This document shows positions 23,504 to 33,218 of a DNA stretch of 64,000 nt, piece after piece. Origin of the DNA: Roseibium algicola (GTDB lineage: Bacteria > Pseudomonadota > Alphaproteobacteria > Rhizobiales > Stappiaceae); assembly GCF_001999245.1 (NCBI RefSeq), contig NZ_CP019630.1, forward strand, positions 5,237,001 through 5,301,000, read 5' to 3'. The position numbers and the translations under genes are program-made. Numbering within the stretch: position 1 is the stretch's first letter; every line of letters starts with the position of its first letter. The notes under the pieces are model-generated. The model had not been told where the DNA came from. It did not search any database and saw only the letters and a list, made by a program, of their open reading frames with translations.

Positions 23504-25063
23504 TTATTGAGGCTTCTTGACATCCTGAAGCATCAGGAAGAAGGACGGTTGCAGCTTGAAGTCTTCAACCGATGCCTTGGTGACGGCATTCTGTTTCCAG
23601 TTGGCAACGAAGACCCAGGGGGCGTCCTCCTGGACGATTTCCTGCATTTCCTTGTAGAGCCTTGCGCGTTCTTCCTGGTTGGTTTCCTCGCGGGCATTTT
23701 CCAAAAGCTCGTCCACCTTGGCGTTGGAATAGTAGCCGGAGTTGAACCCGCCCTGTTCGGGCATCGCTTCGGTGCGCAGGGCCAGGAACGGAAGCGTGTC
23801 CGGGTCATTGGTCATCCAGGCCATTTCCGCCATGGAAGCCTTGCCTTGCAGACCCGGGTTCACCTTGCCGAGGAAGGTGTTCCATTCATAGGTCTCGATC
23901 TTGACCTTCATGCCGACGGCCTGGAGATCGGCCTGGATGGCCGTGCCCATGGCAACCGGGTCGAGCATGCCGGAGCCGCCTTCGGTGACATAGAAAGTAA
24001 CTTCCTGTCCGGCGTATTCAGCTTCTTTCAGGAGTTCCTTGGCCTTTTCCGGATCGTAGGGATAGGGCTCCAGGCTCTCGTTGTAGGCCCAGGCAAAGGC
24101 AGGAGGTGTCGGCCCTGCTGCGACGTCGGCCGTACCTTGCAGGATGTTTTCCACCAGCGCCTTCTTGTTGATGGCGTAGTTGGCGGCCTGGCGCGCGGCC
24201 TTGACGTCAAACGGAGCTTCGCGGGTGTTCAGGATCAGGAACCAGACGTGAGGTCCGGCCTGTTCCAGCACATTGAACGTTGAATCGTCCTTGAACTGCT
24301 GCAGGCTGTCCGGCGGGACTTCAACCATCACATCCAGTCCGCCGGAGAGCATTTCGGCGATCCGGGTGTTGGCGTCGGTGATCGGACGGTAGATCAGCGC
24401 TTCCAGGTCCGGAGCGCCATCCCAGTAGTCTTCGTTCTTGACGGCAACCACCTTGGCGTTGGCTTCCCATTCGGCAAACTTGTAGGCGCCGGTACCGGAC
24501 GGATTGCGGCCGAAATCCTTGCCGTATTGCTTGACGGCCTCGGGCGAGACGATCAGACCCGTCGGATAGGCAAGGTTCGACAGGAACGGCGCGTAAGGGG
24601 CACTAAGGTTGAAGGTGACGGTGGTTTCGTTGTCGACGACCACGTCCTCAACAGTGGAGAAGAAGAACGCGAGAGGGAAGGGACCCGTATCGTGATAGGG
24701 GTTTTCCTCGTTCAGCATACGGTCGAAGTTGAACTTCACCGCTTCCGCGTTGAAGGGGGAACCGTCGTGGAACTTGATACCTTCACGCAGCTTGAACGTG
24801 TAGGTCTTGCCGTCTTCCGAAATGGTCCAGCTTTCGGCAAGGGACGGTTCGACTTCCAGAGTGCCGTCCTTGTAGCGCACAAGTCCGTCATACAAGTTCA
24901 CCAGAATGCGGAAATCGTTCACCGCCGTGACGGCGTGCGGGTCGAGTGACTTGGGTTCCGCGATCTGGCCGACAACCAGAACATTGGGCGGAGTTTGCGC
25001 CTGCACCTGGGGTGCAAAGGCGAGGAAGGCCGAGGCGAAAGCCGCGGCTAGGAATCTTTTCAT
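23504..25063 (-). CDS. Peptide/opine-type ABC transporter binding protein (OppA/DppA-like)
   Basis: Periplasmic solute-binding protein family 5 member of 519 residues. A 22-residue signal peptide (MKRFLAAAFASAFLAFAPQV, likely cut after VQA) has no lipobox, so the protein is probably soluble. Core family text follows: EPKSLDPHAVTAVNDFRIL, ESWTISEDGKTYTFKLREGI, KFHDGSPFNAEAVKFNFDRM. I chose the ATG at 25063 because GAGGGGA lies six bases upstream; the adjacent ATG at 25069 is too close. Neighbouring carbamoylase-type hydrolase and amidohydrolase genes suggest a small nitrogenous ligand rather than true peptides. Confidence 0.92.
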   Translation of the reverse strand: MKRFLAAAFASAFLAFAPQVQAQTPPNVLVVGQIAEPKSLDPHAVTAVNDFRILVNLYDGLVRYKDGTLEVEPSLAESWTISEDGKTYTFKLREGIKFHDGSPFNAEAVKFNFDRMLNEENPYHDTGPFPLAFFFSTVEDVVVDNETTVTFNLSAPYAPFLSNLAYPTGLIVSPEAVKQYGKDFGRNPSGTGAYKFAEWEANAKVVAVKNEDYWDGAPDLEALIYRPITDANTRIAEMLSGGLDVMVEVPPDSLQQFKDDSTFNVLEQAGPHVWFLILNTREAPFDVKAARQAANYAINKKALVENILQGTADVAAGPTPPAFAWAYNESLEPYPYDPEKAKELLKEAEYAGQEVTFYVTEGGSGMLDPVAMGTAIQADLQAVGMKVKIETYEWNTFLGKVNPGLQGKASMAEMAWMTNDPDTLPFLALRTEAMPEQGGFNSGYYSNAKVDELLENAREETNQEERARLYKEMQEIVQEDAPWVFVANWKQNAVTKASVEDFKLQPSFFLMLQDVKKPQ

Positions 25064-25092
25064 GACCATTCCCCTCGTTGTTTCTGACGAAT

Positions 25093-25123
25093 AATTAATC
25101 ATGATTAATTGCAATTCTGCAAT
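25093..25123. promoter_or_regulatory. Two overlapping palindromes in the oppA-like/M20 divergent promoter region
   Basis: AATTAATCATGATTAATT (25093-25110) is an 18-bp perfect palindrome. It overlaps by three bases a second inverted repeat, ATTGCA-N4-TGCAAT (25108-25123). The 146-bp gap between the two divergent starts is strikingly AT-rich. These are good candidates for the operator of the GntR protein encoded at 18506-19300, controlling both directions. Confidence 0.7.
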
Positions 25124-25209
25124 AATTATTTCATATTTATTTTCGCTCGAGGGTTGTGCTCTCGATGCCAGATAAACGCTTAAGCGCTGATAAATAGGGG
25201 GAAACAAGG

Positions 25210-26451
25210 ATGCCGCAGCACGCAATCCGTATCGACCCGGAGCGTCTCAGAACGCTTCTCAACGGAGTGAATCGCTTCGGCTTTGTTCCTGAAACCGGCG
25301 GCTACACGCGACCAGGCTTCACTCGGGTCGATCTGGAGTGCAGGGATTGGTTCGAGGCACAGATGAGGGCCGACGATCTGCAGGTGTGGAGAGACGGCGC
25401 ACTCAACCTGTTTGGCCGGTATGGACCTGAGGACGGGCCGTGCGTCATGGCCGGATCGCATCTCGACACCGTGGTCAATGGCGGGGCTTTTGACGGAGCA
25501 CTCGGCGCCTGTGTTGCGCTGGAATGCGTGCGAACGATGAAGGATGCCGGAATAACGCCCCGGACAGCGATCGAAGTTGCCGCGACTTCCGAAGAAGAGG
25601 GCCGTTTCGGGGGCATGCTCGGCTCACAGGCCATAGCCGGGGCGATCACTCCGGCATGGATCGAGCAGGCGATTGATGCCGACGGGGTCCGGCTGCGCGA
25701 TGCCATGAACAGTCTGGGTCTCGAGCCGATGGACATCCTGAAAGCAGCCCGTCCGGCCGGTTCGATAAATGCCTTTCTGGAACTCCATATCGAGCAGGGG
25801 CCGGTTCTTGAAGCCGAAGAATTTCCTATCGGCATCGCCGAGGAGGTTTCCGGTGTCTGTTATCTGGAGTTGGAACTGACGGGAATCGCCAATCATTCCG
25901 GGACAACACCCATGCATCTGCGGGCGGATGCATTTGCCGGGCTTTCCGAGCTTGCCGGGACAATTCCGGATCTGATCCAGATGCACGGCACCGACCAGAG
26001 CCGGTTTACCATTGGTCATGTCGAACTTTCGCCGAACCATCCCCACACGATTCCAGGTCGTGCAGTCTTTTCGGTGATTCTGCGTGACACGTCGGAAGAG
26101 ATAATGGTGGGGCTGAAATCGCGTTTTCTGGAAAGCGCCGACATTGTCGCCAACCGGCACCGACTGAAATTGAACAAGACCGAGAGGAGCTGGTTGTCAC
26201 CGGTTTCGCTGGATAGCGAGCTTGCCGACAAGCTCGCCGACCTTGCCGAACGCAACGAATTACCGGCGCGGCGTATGCCTTCCGGAGCCGGTCACGATGC
26301 CCAGACAATGCAGTCTTTCTGCCCTTCCGGGCTGATCTTCGTTCCCAGCCGGGCCGGCATAAGCCATGCTCCCGAAGAACACAGCGACTGGTCGGATATC
26401 GAGAAGGGGGCGAACCTCATGCTGCAGGCATTGCTCAACTTGTCCGGCTAA
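25210..26451 (+). CDS. M20-family Zn amidohydrolase (N-carbamoylase/allantoate amidohydrolase type)
   Basis: Cytoplasmic binuclear metallo-amidase of 413 residues in the hydantoinase/carbamoylase group. Metal-site elements are SHLDTV, FDGALG, EEEGRF, LHIEQGPVLE and SGAGHDA; NHSGTTPM and MLGSQA are typical of this subfamily. Members remove the carbamoyl group from N-carbamoyl amino acids or beta-ureidopropionate, or act on allantoate and ureidoglycine. It is transcribed away from the peptide-type transporter and shares its promoter region, so that transporter probably imports its substrate or a precursor. Ammonia and CO2 release would feed nitrogen assimilation. Exact specificity cannot be assigned. 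Confidence 0.9.
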   Translation: MPQHAIRIDPERLRTLLNGVNRFGFVPETGGYTRPGFTRVDLECRDWFEAQMRADDLQVWRDGALNLFGRYGPEDGPCVMAGSHLDTVVNGGAFDGALGACVALECVRTMKDAGITPRTAIEVAATSEEEGRFGGMLGSQAIAGAITPAWIEQAIDADGVRLRDAMNSLGLEPMDILKAARPAGSINAFLELHIEQGPVLEAEEFPIGIAEEVSGVCYLELELTGIANHSGTTPMHLRADAFAGLSELAGTIPDLIQMHGTDQSRFTIGHVELSPNHPHTIPGRAVFSVILRDTSEEIMVGLKSRFLESADIVANRHRLKLNKTERSWLSPVSLDSELADKLADLAERNELPARRMPSGAGHDAQTMQSFCPSGLIFVPSRAGISHAPEEHSDWSDIEKGANLMLQALLNLSG

Positions 26452-26610
26452 CCTGTTTGCTGGTGTCTGCCGGCTTCTGCAACTTTCGCTCTTTCAATGC
26501 CGCGCGGGCTCGGCTAGGCTTTTCAAAAGTAAAGCATATCGTTCCTGGCGGGCGCGCCGCCACAAGTGTTGCAAACAGACAGTCCCTATCCATTTTTCAA
26601 CGGGGGTGCC

Positions 26611-27543
26611 ATGGTTGATCGGATTGCCGGACTAAGGGTCCGTATTGCCTTGAGGTCTGCCGCGACGGTCGGCCTCGTATGCCTTTTCCCGTTGTTGCAA
26701 GGTTGTGCACTTTCCGATGCGCCGGTGCTCTTCCCGAAAGGGCCTATCGCGTTGGCGGAACGGGATCTGCTGTTCACGGCATTCGGCATCATGATGATCG
26801 TCGCCATTCCCGCGATCATACTAACGCTGCTGTTCGCCTGGCGATATCGCAAGCGTAATGGCAACACCGCGGATTATGCGCCCGAGTGGGATGGTTCCTG
26901 GGGCATTGAAGCCGTGGTCTGGCTGGTTCCAGCTGCAATCGTGATTGTCATCGGAACCATTGTCTGGGATGCGACCCACAGGCTTGACCCTTACAAGGCC
27001 CTGGCGTCCGACAAGCCGGCTTTCAAGGTGCAGGCCGTCGCACTCGACTGGAAATGGCTGTTCTTATACCCGGAACTCGGCACGGCCAGCGTGAATGAAC
27101 TGGCCTTTCCCGCAGACAGGCCGCTAACCATAGAGATCACCTCCGACACGGTCATGAATTCACTGATGATCCCCGCACTCGGTGGCCAGATCTACGCCAT
27201 GGCGGGCATGCGCTCCGAACTTAACCTGATCGCAGATGGTCCAGGCACCTTCAACGGCCGCAACACAATGTATTCCGGCGACGGCTTTTCCGACCAGCAC
27301 TTCAAGGCTCATGCCATGAACGAAGCGGATTTCGCCGCCTGGAAGGAAAAGGCAACAGGATCCGCTGATGTGCTGGACGCCAAGACATATGTGGACCTGC
27401 ACAAAAAGAGCGTTGCCGATCCAGTCCGGCATTATTCGTCTTACGAGACGGATCTCTTTTCGATCATCCTGCGCAAATACGCGCCGATTGTCGGCCCTTA
27501 CGAAAGCAAGGCCGCCGAACTCATCTGCCGGGGGGCTGTTTGA
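26611..27543 (+). CDS. cyoA: Cytochrome bo3-type quinol oxidase subunit II
   Basis: Membrane-anchored subunit of a proton-pumping ubiquinol oxidase; 310 residues. A lipoprotein-type signal ends in LLQGCALSD. Two membrane helices follow (near residues 50-75 and 95-120), then a periplasmic cupredoxin domain. The domain lacks the CuA cysteines of cytochrome c oxidases and reads [32 protein letters not shown] and [14 protein letters not shown], as in CyoA, marking quinol as donor. I chose the ATG at 26611 because it gives a proper lipoprotein signal and has a G-rich site upstream; the ATG at 26566 does not. It overlaps cyoB by one base. Confidence 0.93.
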   Translation: MVDRIAGLRVRIALRSAATVGLVCLFPLLQGCALSDAPVLFPKGPIALAERDLLFTAFGIMMIVAIPAIILTLLFAWRYRKRNGNTADYAPEWDGSWGIEAVVWLVPAAIVIVIGTIVWDATHRLDPYKALASDKPAFKVQAVALDWKWLFLYPELGTASVNELAFPADRPLTIEITSDTVMNSLMIPALGGQIYAMAGMRSELNLIADGPGTFNGRNTMYSGDGFSDQHFKAHAMNEADFAAWKEKATGSADVLDAKTYVDLHKKSVADPVRHYSSYETDLFSIILRKYAPIVGPYESKAAELICRGAV

Positions 27544-29582
27544 TGCTGGGACGTCTTACGATTGAGGCCCTGCCGTTCTATTCCTGGGTGGCCATGGGTG
27601 GGGCGGCAGTAACTGTTGGCGGCGGTATTGCCGTGTTCCTGCTGATCACCTGGCTGCGCGCTTGGAAAGTTCTCTGGACAGACTGGCTGACCAGCGTCGA
27701 TCACAAAAAGATCGGCATCATGTATGTGGTGCTGGCTCTGGTGATGCTGGTGCGCGGGTTTGTCGATGCTCTCATGATGCGGGCGCAACAGGCGGTTTCC
27801 CTGAACAGCGAAGGTTATCTTCCGCCGGAACATTTCGAGCAGATTTTCTCCTCCCACGGCACGATCATGATCTTTTTCGTGGCCATGCCGTTCCTGACCG
27901 GGCTCATCAACATCATCGTGCCGCAACAGATCGGCGCGCGGGACGTCGCCTTTCCGTTCCTGAATTCCGTCAGCCTCTGGATGACGGCAGCCGGTGCGGC
28001 TCTGGTGCTGATATCGCTTGTGGTCGGCAAGTTCTCGCAAGCCGGCTGGACCGGATATCCTCCATATTCCGGGGCTGAATACAGTCCGGGTGTGGGGGTC
28101 GACTACTGGCTATGGGCGCTGATCATCAGCGGGGTGGGCAGTACGCTCTCAGGCATCAACTTCATCGTGACCATCGTCAAGAACCGCTGCCCGGGCATGA
28201 CTTTCATGCGCATGCCGATGTTCACCTGGACGACACTGTGCATTTCCATCCTGATTGCCTTCGCCTTTCCGGCGCTGACGGTGGTCGCCGGTCAGTTGAC
28301 ACTCGATCGCACGCTCGGCTTCCATTTCTTCACCAACGGTGACGGCGGCAACATGATGATGTTTGCCAACCTGCTGTGGATCTGGGGTCATCCGGAGGTC
28401 TACATCCTGATCTTGCCGGCCTTCGGTATTTTTTCCGAAGTGGTGGCGACATTCTCGCGCAAGCGACTGTTCGGTTACACTTCACTGGTCTATGCGACCG
28501 CCTGTATCGCGCTGCTGTCGTTCACAGTCTGGCTGCACCACTTCTTCACGATGGGCTCGTCTGCCAATGTGAATGCCATATTCGGCATCGCGACGATGAT
28601 CATCGCGGTGCCGACGGGGGTGAAGATCTTCGACTGGCTGTTCACCATGTACAAGGGCCGGATCGAGTTTCACACGTCCATGGTCTACACCATCGGCTTC
28701 ATGGTGACCTTCGTCATCGGTGGCGTGACCGGTGTGCTGCTGGCCCTGCCGCCCGCCGACTACCTGATGCACAATTCCACCTTCCTGGTGGCGCACTTCC
28801 ACAACATGCTGATCCCGGGCGCTCTTTTCGGTTATTTCGCCGGCATGAACTACTGGTTCCCCAAAGCCTTCGGTTTCAAGCTGGACGCCAAATGGGGCAT
28901 GCGGTCCTTCTGGTGCTGGATCATCGGTTTCTATCTCGCCTTCATGCCGCTCTACGTCCTTGGCTTCAAGGGCATGAGCCGGCGGATGGAGCATTATGCC
29001 GACCCCACCTGGCAACCCTTTCTGATCGTCGCTGCGATCGGGGCTCTGTTCGTCCTGTGCGGCATCGCCTGCATCGCCATCCAGCTTTACGTTTCGGCCA
29101 GGAAATGGGGATCCGCCAGGGACATCACGGGGGACCCGTGGAACGGTCGTACCCTGGAATGGGCGACGTCCTCACCGCCAGCTGCCTATAACTTCGCGGT
29201 TCTTCCCGAGGTGACCGATATCGACGCGTTCCACGACATGAAGATCCGGGGGGAGGCCTATCAGCCGCCGCAGCATTACGAAGACATCGTCATGCCGAAA
29301 AACACCTGGATCGGCCCGGTGCTTGGTGCGCTGGCATTTGTGCTCGGTTTTGCCTTCATCTGGTACATCTGGTGGCTCGTCGCCCTGAGCTTCGTGCTGT
29401 CCCTCGTATGTGTCGGTATCCGGGCGTCCGACGACAACAGCGAATTCGTGTTGCCGGCAGCAGAAGTCGCCCGGATCGAGCGTGAACGCCTCGCTCAGAT
29501 CTCGCCGGCCGACCTGCACGACATGCGCGATTTTGTGCCGCGCGGTGCCGCCTCTGGCGCACCGTTGTCCGGAACGGTTTGA
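27543..29582 (+). CDS. cyoB: Cytochrome bo3-type quinol oxidase subunit I
   Basis: Catalytic haem-copper subunit, 679 residues, with about 15 membrane helices. It reduces O2 to water and pumps protons. Visible are the quinol-site arginine and aspartate in [11 protein letters not shown], the low-spin haem histidine in SHGTIMIFF, CuB/active-site HPEVY (the H-x-x-x-Y crosslink pair and pump Glu), WLHHFF, and the two haem ligands in VAHFHNM. All match E. coli CyoB. The ATG overlaps the cyoA stop by one base. Oxygen-limited induction is typical of this family but I see no clear regulator site here. Confidence 0.97.
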   Translation: MLGRLTIEALPFYSWVAMGGAAVTVGGGIAVFLLITWLRAWKVLWTDWLTSVDHKKIGIMYVVLALVMLVRGFVDALMMRAQQAVSLNSEGYLPPEHFEQIFSSHGTIMIFFVAMPFLTGLINIIVPQQIGARDVAFPFLNSVSLWMTAAGAALVLISLVVGKFSQAGWTGYPPYSGAEYSPGVGVDYWLWALIISGVGSTLSGINFIVTIVKNRCPGMTFMRMPMFTWTTLCISILIAFAFPALTVVAGQLTLDRTLGFHFFTNGDGGNMMMFANLLWIWGHPEVYILILPAFGIFSEVVATFSRKRLFGYTSLVYATACIALLSFTVWLHHFFTMGSSANVNAIFGIATMIIAVPTGVKIFDWLFTMYKGRIEFHTSMVYTIGFMVTFVIGGVTGVLLALPPADYLMHNSTFLVAHFHNMLIPGALFGYFAGMNYWFPKAFGFKLDAKWGMRSFWCWIIGFYLAFMPLYVLGFKGMSRRMEHYADPTWQPFLIVAAIGALFVLCGIACIAIQLYVSARKWGSARDITGDPWNGRTLEWATSSPPAAYNFAVLPEVTDIDAFHDMKIRGEAYQPPQHYEDIVMPKNTWIGPVLGALAFVLGFAFIWYIWWLVALSFVLSLVCVGIRASDDNSEFVLPAAEVARIERERLAQISPADLHDMRDFVPRGAASGAPLSGTV

Positions 29583-29593
29583 GGGAGGGGCCG

Positions 29594-30187
29594 ATGTCTG
29601 CTGCAATCATCCTTGAAGAGGAAGAGAAGCACTCCCTTCATTCCAGGGAATTCGGGTTCTGGATCTATCTGATGACCGACGCGGTCATCTTCGCGCTGTT
29701 GTTTGCGACCTACGCTGTCCTGTCGGAAAATTCCGCAGCGGGTCCGACGTCAAAAGAGCTCTTCGATCTTAGCAGGACTGCCGTTGAAACCGGCTTGCTG
29801 CTGGTCTCCAGCCTGACGTTCGGGATGGCGAACATTGCGCTGATGAACGACCAGAAGGGCCGCGTGGTCCAATGGCTCTTTGTGACCTTGCTGCTCGGCT
29901 TCGCATTTCTGGCAATGGAGCTGAGTGAATTTGCCGGCATGATCGAAAAAGGTGCGGGTCCGGAGGTAAGCGGCTTTCTGTCCGCCTTCTTCACGCTGGT
30001 GGGCACACACGGACTGCACGTTGCGTTCGGGGCACTCGGGATCGTGGTTATGATTGGCCAGATCATGGTCAAGGGCTTGACGCCGCCGGTTCGTTCCCGG
30101 TTGATGCGGCTCGGGCTGTTCTGGCATTTTCTCGATATTGTCTGGATCGGGATCTTTTCGGCGGTCTATCTGCCGGGCGTTCTATAG
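29594..30187 (+). CDS. cyoC: Cytochrome bo3-type quinol oxidase subunit III
   Basis: Inner-membrane subunit of 197 residues with five hydrophobic helices, as in CyoC. FGFWIYLMTDAVIFALLFAT and the later GTHGLHVAFGALGI and FWHFLDIVWIGIF are family hallmarks. The ATG at 29594 is preceded by GGGAGGGG; the upstream in-frame start at 29579 overlaps the cyoB stop and adds nothing conserved. It stabilises subunit I and its proton uptake. Confidence 0.95.
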   Translation: MSAAIILEEEEKHSLHSREFGFWIYLMTDAVIFALLFATYAVLSENSAAGPTSKELFDLSRTAVETGLLLVSSLTFGMANIALMNDQKGRVVQWLFVTLLLGFAFLAMELSEFAGMIEKGAGPEVSGFLSAFFTLVGTHGLHVAFGALGIVVMIGQIMVKGLTPPVRSRLMRLGLFWHFLDIVWIGIFSAVYLPGVL

Positions 30188-30196
30188 GGGGCACAT

Positions 30197-30502
30197 ATGA
30201 ACCATTCCGCTGAACGCAGCCTGTCTACCTATCTCACCGGGTTTGTGCTTGCAGTTGTGCTGACGGCAATTCCCTTCGCCCTGGTCTGGGGCGGACTGCT
30301 CACAGGCAGTGCCGTATATTTCGTCATCGCTGTTGCCGCGGTTCTGCAGGTGATCGTTCACCTGGTATTTTTTCTACACATCGACCTGAAATCCACCCCG
30401 GTCGAAAACCTGTTCTTTCTGGCCTTTGCCGCGGTGCTCATTTTCATCATGGTCGGCGGCAGTCTCTGGATCATGATGGATCTGCATCACCGCATGCAGT
30501 GA
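30197..30502 (+). CDS. cyoD: Cytochrome bo3-type quinol oxidase subunit IV
   Basis: A 101-residue membrane protein with three helices, matching CyoD in size and text (LAVVLTAIPFALVWGG; VIVHLVFFLHIDLKS; FIMVGGSLWIMMDLHHRM). It starts ten bases after cyoC with AGGGGG upstream and completes the cyoABCD set. No cyoE (haem O synthase) follows within the window, so the haem modification gene must lie elsewhere. Confidence 0.93.
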   Translation: MNHSAERSLSTYLTGFVLAVVLTAIPFALVWGGLLTGSAVYFVIAVAAVLQVIVHLVFFLHIDLKSTPVENLFFLAFAAVLIFIMVGGSLWIMMDLHHRMQ

Positions 30503-30567
30503 ATGCTGGTCGCCATTGAGGCGTCTCGCCGCAATCGACGACCAGCCTGTCCGAAAGGGAGAATGAC

Positions 30568-30837
30568 ATGAGATGCTATCGCAATCCGCTTGCCGGAAGT
30601 CTTCTGGCCGCAGGGCTGATGCTGGTCGCTACCAATGGTGCACTTGCCGACTGTCAGGCGGACATCGACAAGGTTGAAAATGCCGTTACCCACTCCGAGA
30701 GGGAGGGTATCGACATCACTGTTGCAGAGAAGATGCGCGCACTGCTCCAGGAAGCGAACAAGGAACGGCACGCAGGCAACGAAGCAAAATGCCAGGAGCT
30801 GATCAACCAGGCAAAATACATCGGCGACGTGGAATGA
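30568..30837 (+). CDS. Small exported helical protein of unknown function
   Basis: An 89-residue protein, not recognised. It has a clear signal peptide of about 27 residues (LAGSLLAAGLMLVATNGALA) and a mature part of about 62 residues with two cysteines (near positions 29 and 74) flanking charged, probably helical stretches. This suggests a disulfide-closed helical hairpin in the periplasm. AAGGGAG lies upstream of the ATG. It follows cyoD by 65 bases on the same strand and could be an oxidase accessory protein or an unrelated periplasmic factor. Confidence 0.75.
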   Translation: MRCYRNPLAGSLLAAGLMLVATNGALADCQADIDKVENAVTHSEREGIDITVAEKMRALLQEANKERHAGNEAKCQELINQAKYIGDVE

Positions 30838-30939
30838 CGACCGATAATGTATCTGTTCCACTGGTCGGTTTGCTGCGCTTGAGGTAAGAGAACCCGTTCC
30901 GGAACAGGTGTGGGGAAACATGATTTCGGTCGTTCTTGG

Positions 30940-32175
30940 ATGAAATCGTGCCGGGACATGGCGATTGTGGGCGCCGGCATTGCCGGCTCGATCGCAGCTC
31001 TGGAACTTGCTGATCGCGGTAACCGCGTCGTGCTTTACGATGCGGGGGCAGAACCGCTGACTGCGGCGTCGCTGGTCAACGAAGGCAAGATCCATCTCGG
31101 GTTCGTTTACGGCGGGGACAGTTCAGGTCTGACCGCACGGCGCATGATCGACGGCGCGCTTCAATTCCGGTCCATCGTGTGCCGGTGGATGGCGCAAGAC
31201 CTTTTCGCTTCTTCCGTAACGCAGCCATTCGATTATGCCGTTCCCGAGGGGTCTCAGCTTTCCGCGGGTGCGGTAGAACAGCACTTTGTGCTGGTGCAAG
31301 ACATCCTCCGCGAGCGGCTAGCGGCACCAAATGCAGACTACCTCGGCGAAGTGGATCTACCGGCCTTCCGGCGCCTGACCTCCCATCCTTATGGCTCTGA
31401 CGCTGGCAAGATCGAGGCGGCCTTCGGAACGCCGGAACGATCCGTCGACACTCGAGCCATTGCTGATTCACTGCGCGCAGCGGTTCTTTCTCACCCGCGA
31501 ATCGAGTTCCAGTCCAATCACAGGGTGACGCGTTTCGAGACAAGCCGGTCCGGATGGCAAGTGGTTGGTGAACATCGCGCTGACGGACCATTCGACCGGG
31601 TGCTCAACGCCGCCTGGGAGCAGCGCCGCTTTCTTGATCATGCCAGCGGCTTTGCTGATGATGCCTCGTGGTTCCTGCGCTACAAAATGGCGGTACTGCT
31701 GCCGGATGTTGTCGAAGATCTGGCGAATGTTACGCTCATGTTGGGGCGATACGGGGATGTCGTGCGGTATGAGACAGGCCGGGTGTATCTGTCCTGGTAC
31801 CCGTCGATGATGCTCGCCAGCACACGCGACCTTTTGCTTCCGCACCCAGAGATCGCTTCTTCCCGAAAGGCCGAAATTGTGCGCAGTTCCGTTGCCGCAC
31901 TTGCAGCCTACTATCCGAAGTTAGCTGAGTTCCTGCGCTTTCCCGAGACGGACGAAGCACCGTTGATCGGCGGAGTTATCGACGCAAGGGGTGCAAGTGA
32001 TATCGACGATCGCGTGAGCGATCTGCACAAGCGCAGCAGAATAGGCCCCAGCCTCGTGGCCGATGGTTATTGCAGCCTTGATCCGGGCAAATACACGACC
32101 GCACCGATGTTCGCGCTTGAAGCGGCGGACGCGCTGGCATCTTCAAGCCAGGTTCAAAAAGTCATCGCCTCATGA
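30940..32175 (+). CDS. FAD-dependent oxidoreductase (DAO-like fold)
   Basis: A 411-residue flavoprotein. The N-terminus holds a Rossmann FAD motif (MAIVGAGIAGSIAALELADR, then a VVLYDAG acidic end), and NEGKIHLGFVYGG suggests a substrate-facing loop. The rest is typical of D-amino-acid-oxidase-like proteins but matches no specific enzyme I know. Starts at GTG 30910, ATG 30940 and ATG 30958 are all possible; none has a good ribosome site, and I use 30940. Its stop overlaps the glycosyltransferase start (ATGA), so both probably serve one pathway, perhaps modification of a surface sugar or secondary metabolite. Confidence 0.75.
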   Translation: MKSCRDMAIVGAGIAGSIAALELADRGNRVVLYDAGAEPLTAASLVNEGKIHLGFVYGGDSSGLTARRMIDGALQFRSIVCRWMAQDLFASSVTQPFDYAVPEGSQLSAGAVEQHFVLVQDILRERLAAPNADYLGEVDLPAFRRLTSHPYGSDAGKIEAAFGTPERSVDTRAIADSLRAAVLSHPRIEFQSNHRVTRFETSRSGWQVVGEHRADGPFDRVLNAAWEQRRFLDHASGFADDASWFLRYKMAVLLPDVVEDLANVTLMLGRYGDVVRYETGRVYLSWYPSMMLASTRDLLLPHPEIASSRKAEIVRSSVAALAAYYPKLAEFLRFPETDEAPLIGGVIDARGASDIDDRVSDLHKRSRIGPSLVADGYCSLDPGKYTTAPMFALEAADALASSSQVQKVIAS

Positions 32176-33164
32176 AGTTTCCTGCAATATGGCCATGGAA
32201 ACGGCCTCGTCTGACAATCTGTATTCCTGCCTACCGGCCGAACGGGTTTCTTGAACGGGTGCTTGCGTCGGTGCAGGAGCAGAGCTTTCGCGACTTTCGT
32301 GTTGTCATTTCCAATGATGGCGGTTTCGAACGGGAAACCTTCGAACCGTTCCGGCGCGTGGCAAACGTGCGTATCTACCATCAGCGAGGACGACTCGGCT
32401 GGGTGGAAAACGCCAATTGGCTGATCAGAAGGGTGAGGACGCCGTATTTTGCCATCCTGCCGCAAGACGACACCATTGAGCCGGACTATTACGCCACGCT
32501 TGTGGATCTTCTGGAAAAGACACCTGCTGCCGGAAGCGCTTGCACCGCAATTCAGACCGTCGGCAGGCCGGATGAACACATCATCCGCAGCAAAAGCGTG
32601 AGCGGAGACCTGGAAGCGCGGATCAGTCAGGTGTTCGGGATGAGTTATGCCGGCGTCAGTTTTCGGGCGGTCAACCGGACACCGCCAAACCTTCGTGATC
32701 TGACCGTTCCCGGAAACCGGTTCGACAACATGTTCGCCGACAGTACCTGGATCATGCGCCAGGCGATCCAGGGAGAAATGCTTTATCTCGACCGGCCGCT
32801 CTACAGGAAGCTCTACCACGACGGCAACACTCACACGAGCTGGCTGGAAACACCGGCGAAAACCCTTGCATCCGCCTGGATGCGTTATTGCCAGCAAATG
32901 GCATTCCATGCGGCACGGTCCGTGGCTGACGAGTACCAGCGCGAGGCCATATTCGATCTTGCCTGCGAGCGGGTCTTTTCCAGAAACAGCGAGTTGAGAC
33001 CGCTAGCCGTCGGCACGGCATTCGACGCGATCTGGAGCCAGAGTGAACTGGATCTGCGCCAGGAAGGTATGAAGAAGATGCTGCGGCGTTCATTGATGCA
33101 GCGCCAGGCTGGCTGCAACGCGTGGCGAGAACATATGGTCCGTGTCGCCCGAGGCACGCGATAG
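32172..33164 (+). CDS. Family 2 (GT-A) glycosyltransferase
   Basis: A 330-residue transferase. The N-terminal GT-A fold is visible: LTICIPAYRPNGFLERVLAS, the nucleotide strand VVISNDGG, and the metal-binding region FAILPQDDTIEPDYYATL with the DD pair. The C-terminal ~100 residues are charged and helical with no membrane segment, so it is probably cytoplasmic or peripheral. It is coupled to the upstream flavoprotein by a four-base overlap. Donor and acceptor are unknown. The gene ends 54 bases before tRNA-Thr, which is on the other strand. Confidence 0.82.
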   Translation: MKFPAIWPWKRPRLTICIPAYRPNGFLERVLASVQEQSFRDFRVVISNDGGFERETFEPFRRVANVRIYHQRGRLGWVENANWLIRRVRTPYFAILPQDDTIEPDYYATLVDLLEKTPAAGSACTAIQTVGRPDEHIIRSKSVSGDLEARISQVFGMSYAGVSFRAVNRTPPNLRDLTVPGNRFDNMFADSTWIMRQAIQGEMLYLDRPLYRKLYHDGNTHTSWLETPAKTLASAWMRYCQQMAFHAARSVADEYQREAIFDLACERVFSRNSELRPLAVGTAFDAIWSQSELDLRQEGMKKMLRRSLMQRQAGCNAWREHMVRVARGTR

Positions 33165-33218
33165 CAAAGTGCCAGCGGCGAGCGACACAATAGAGTTTCA
33201 AGCTGAATGGGGGGGGAA

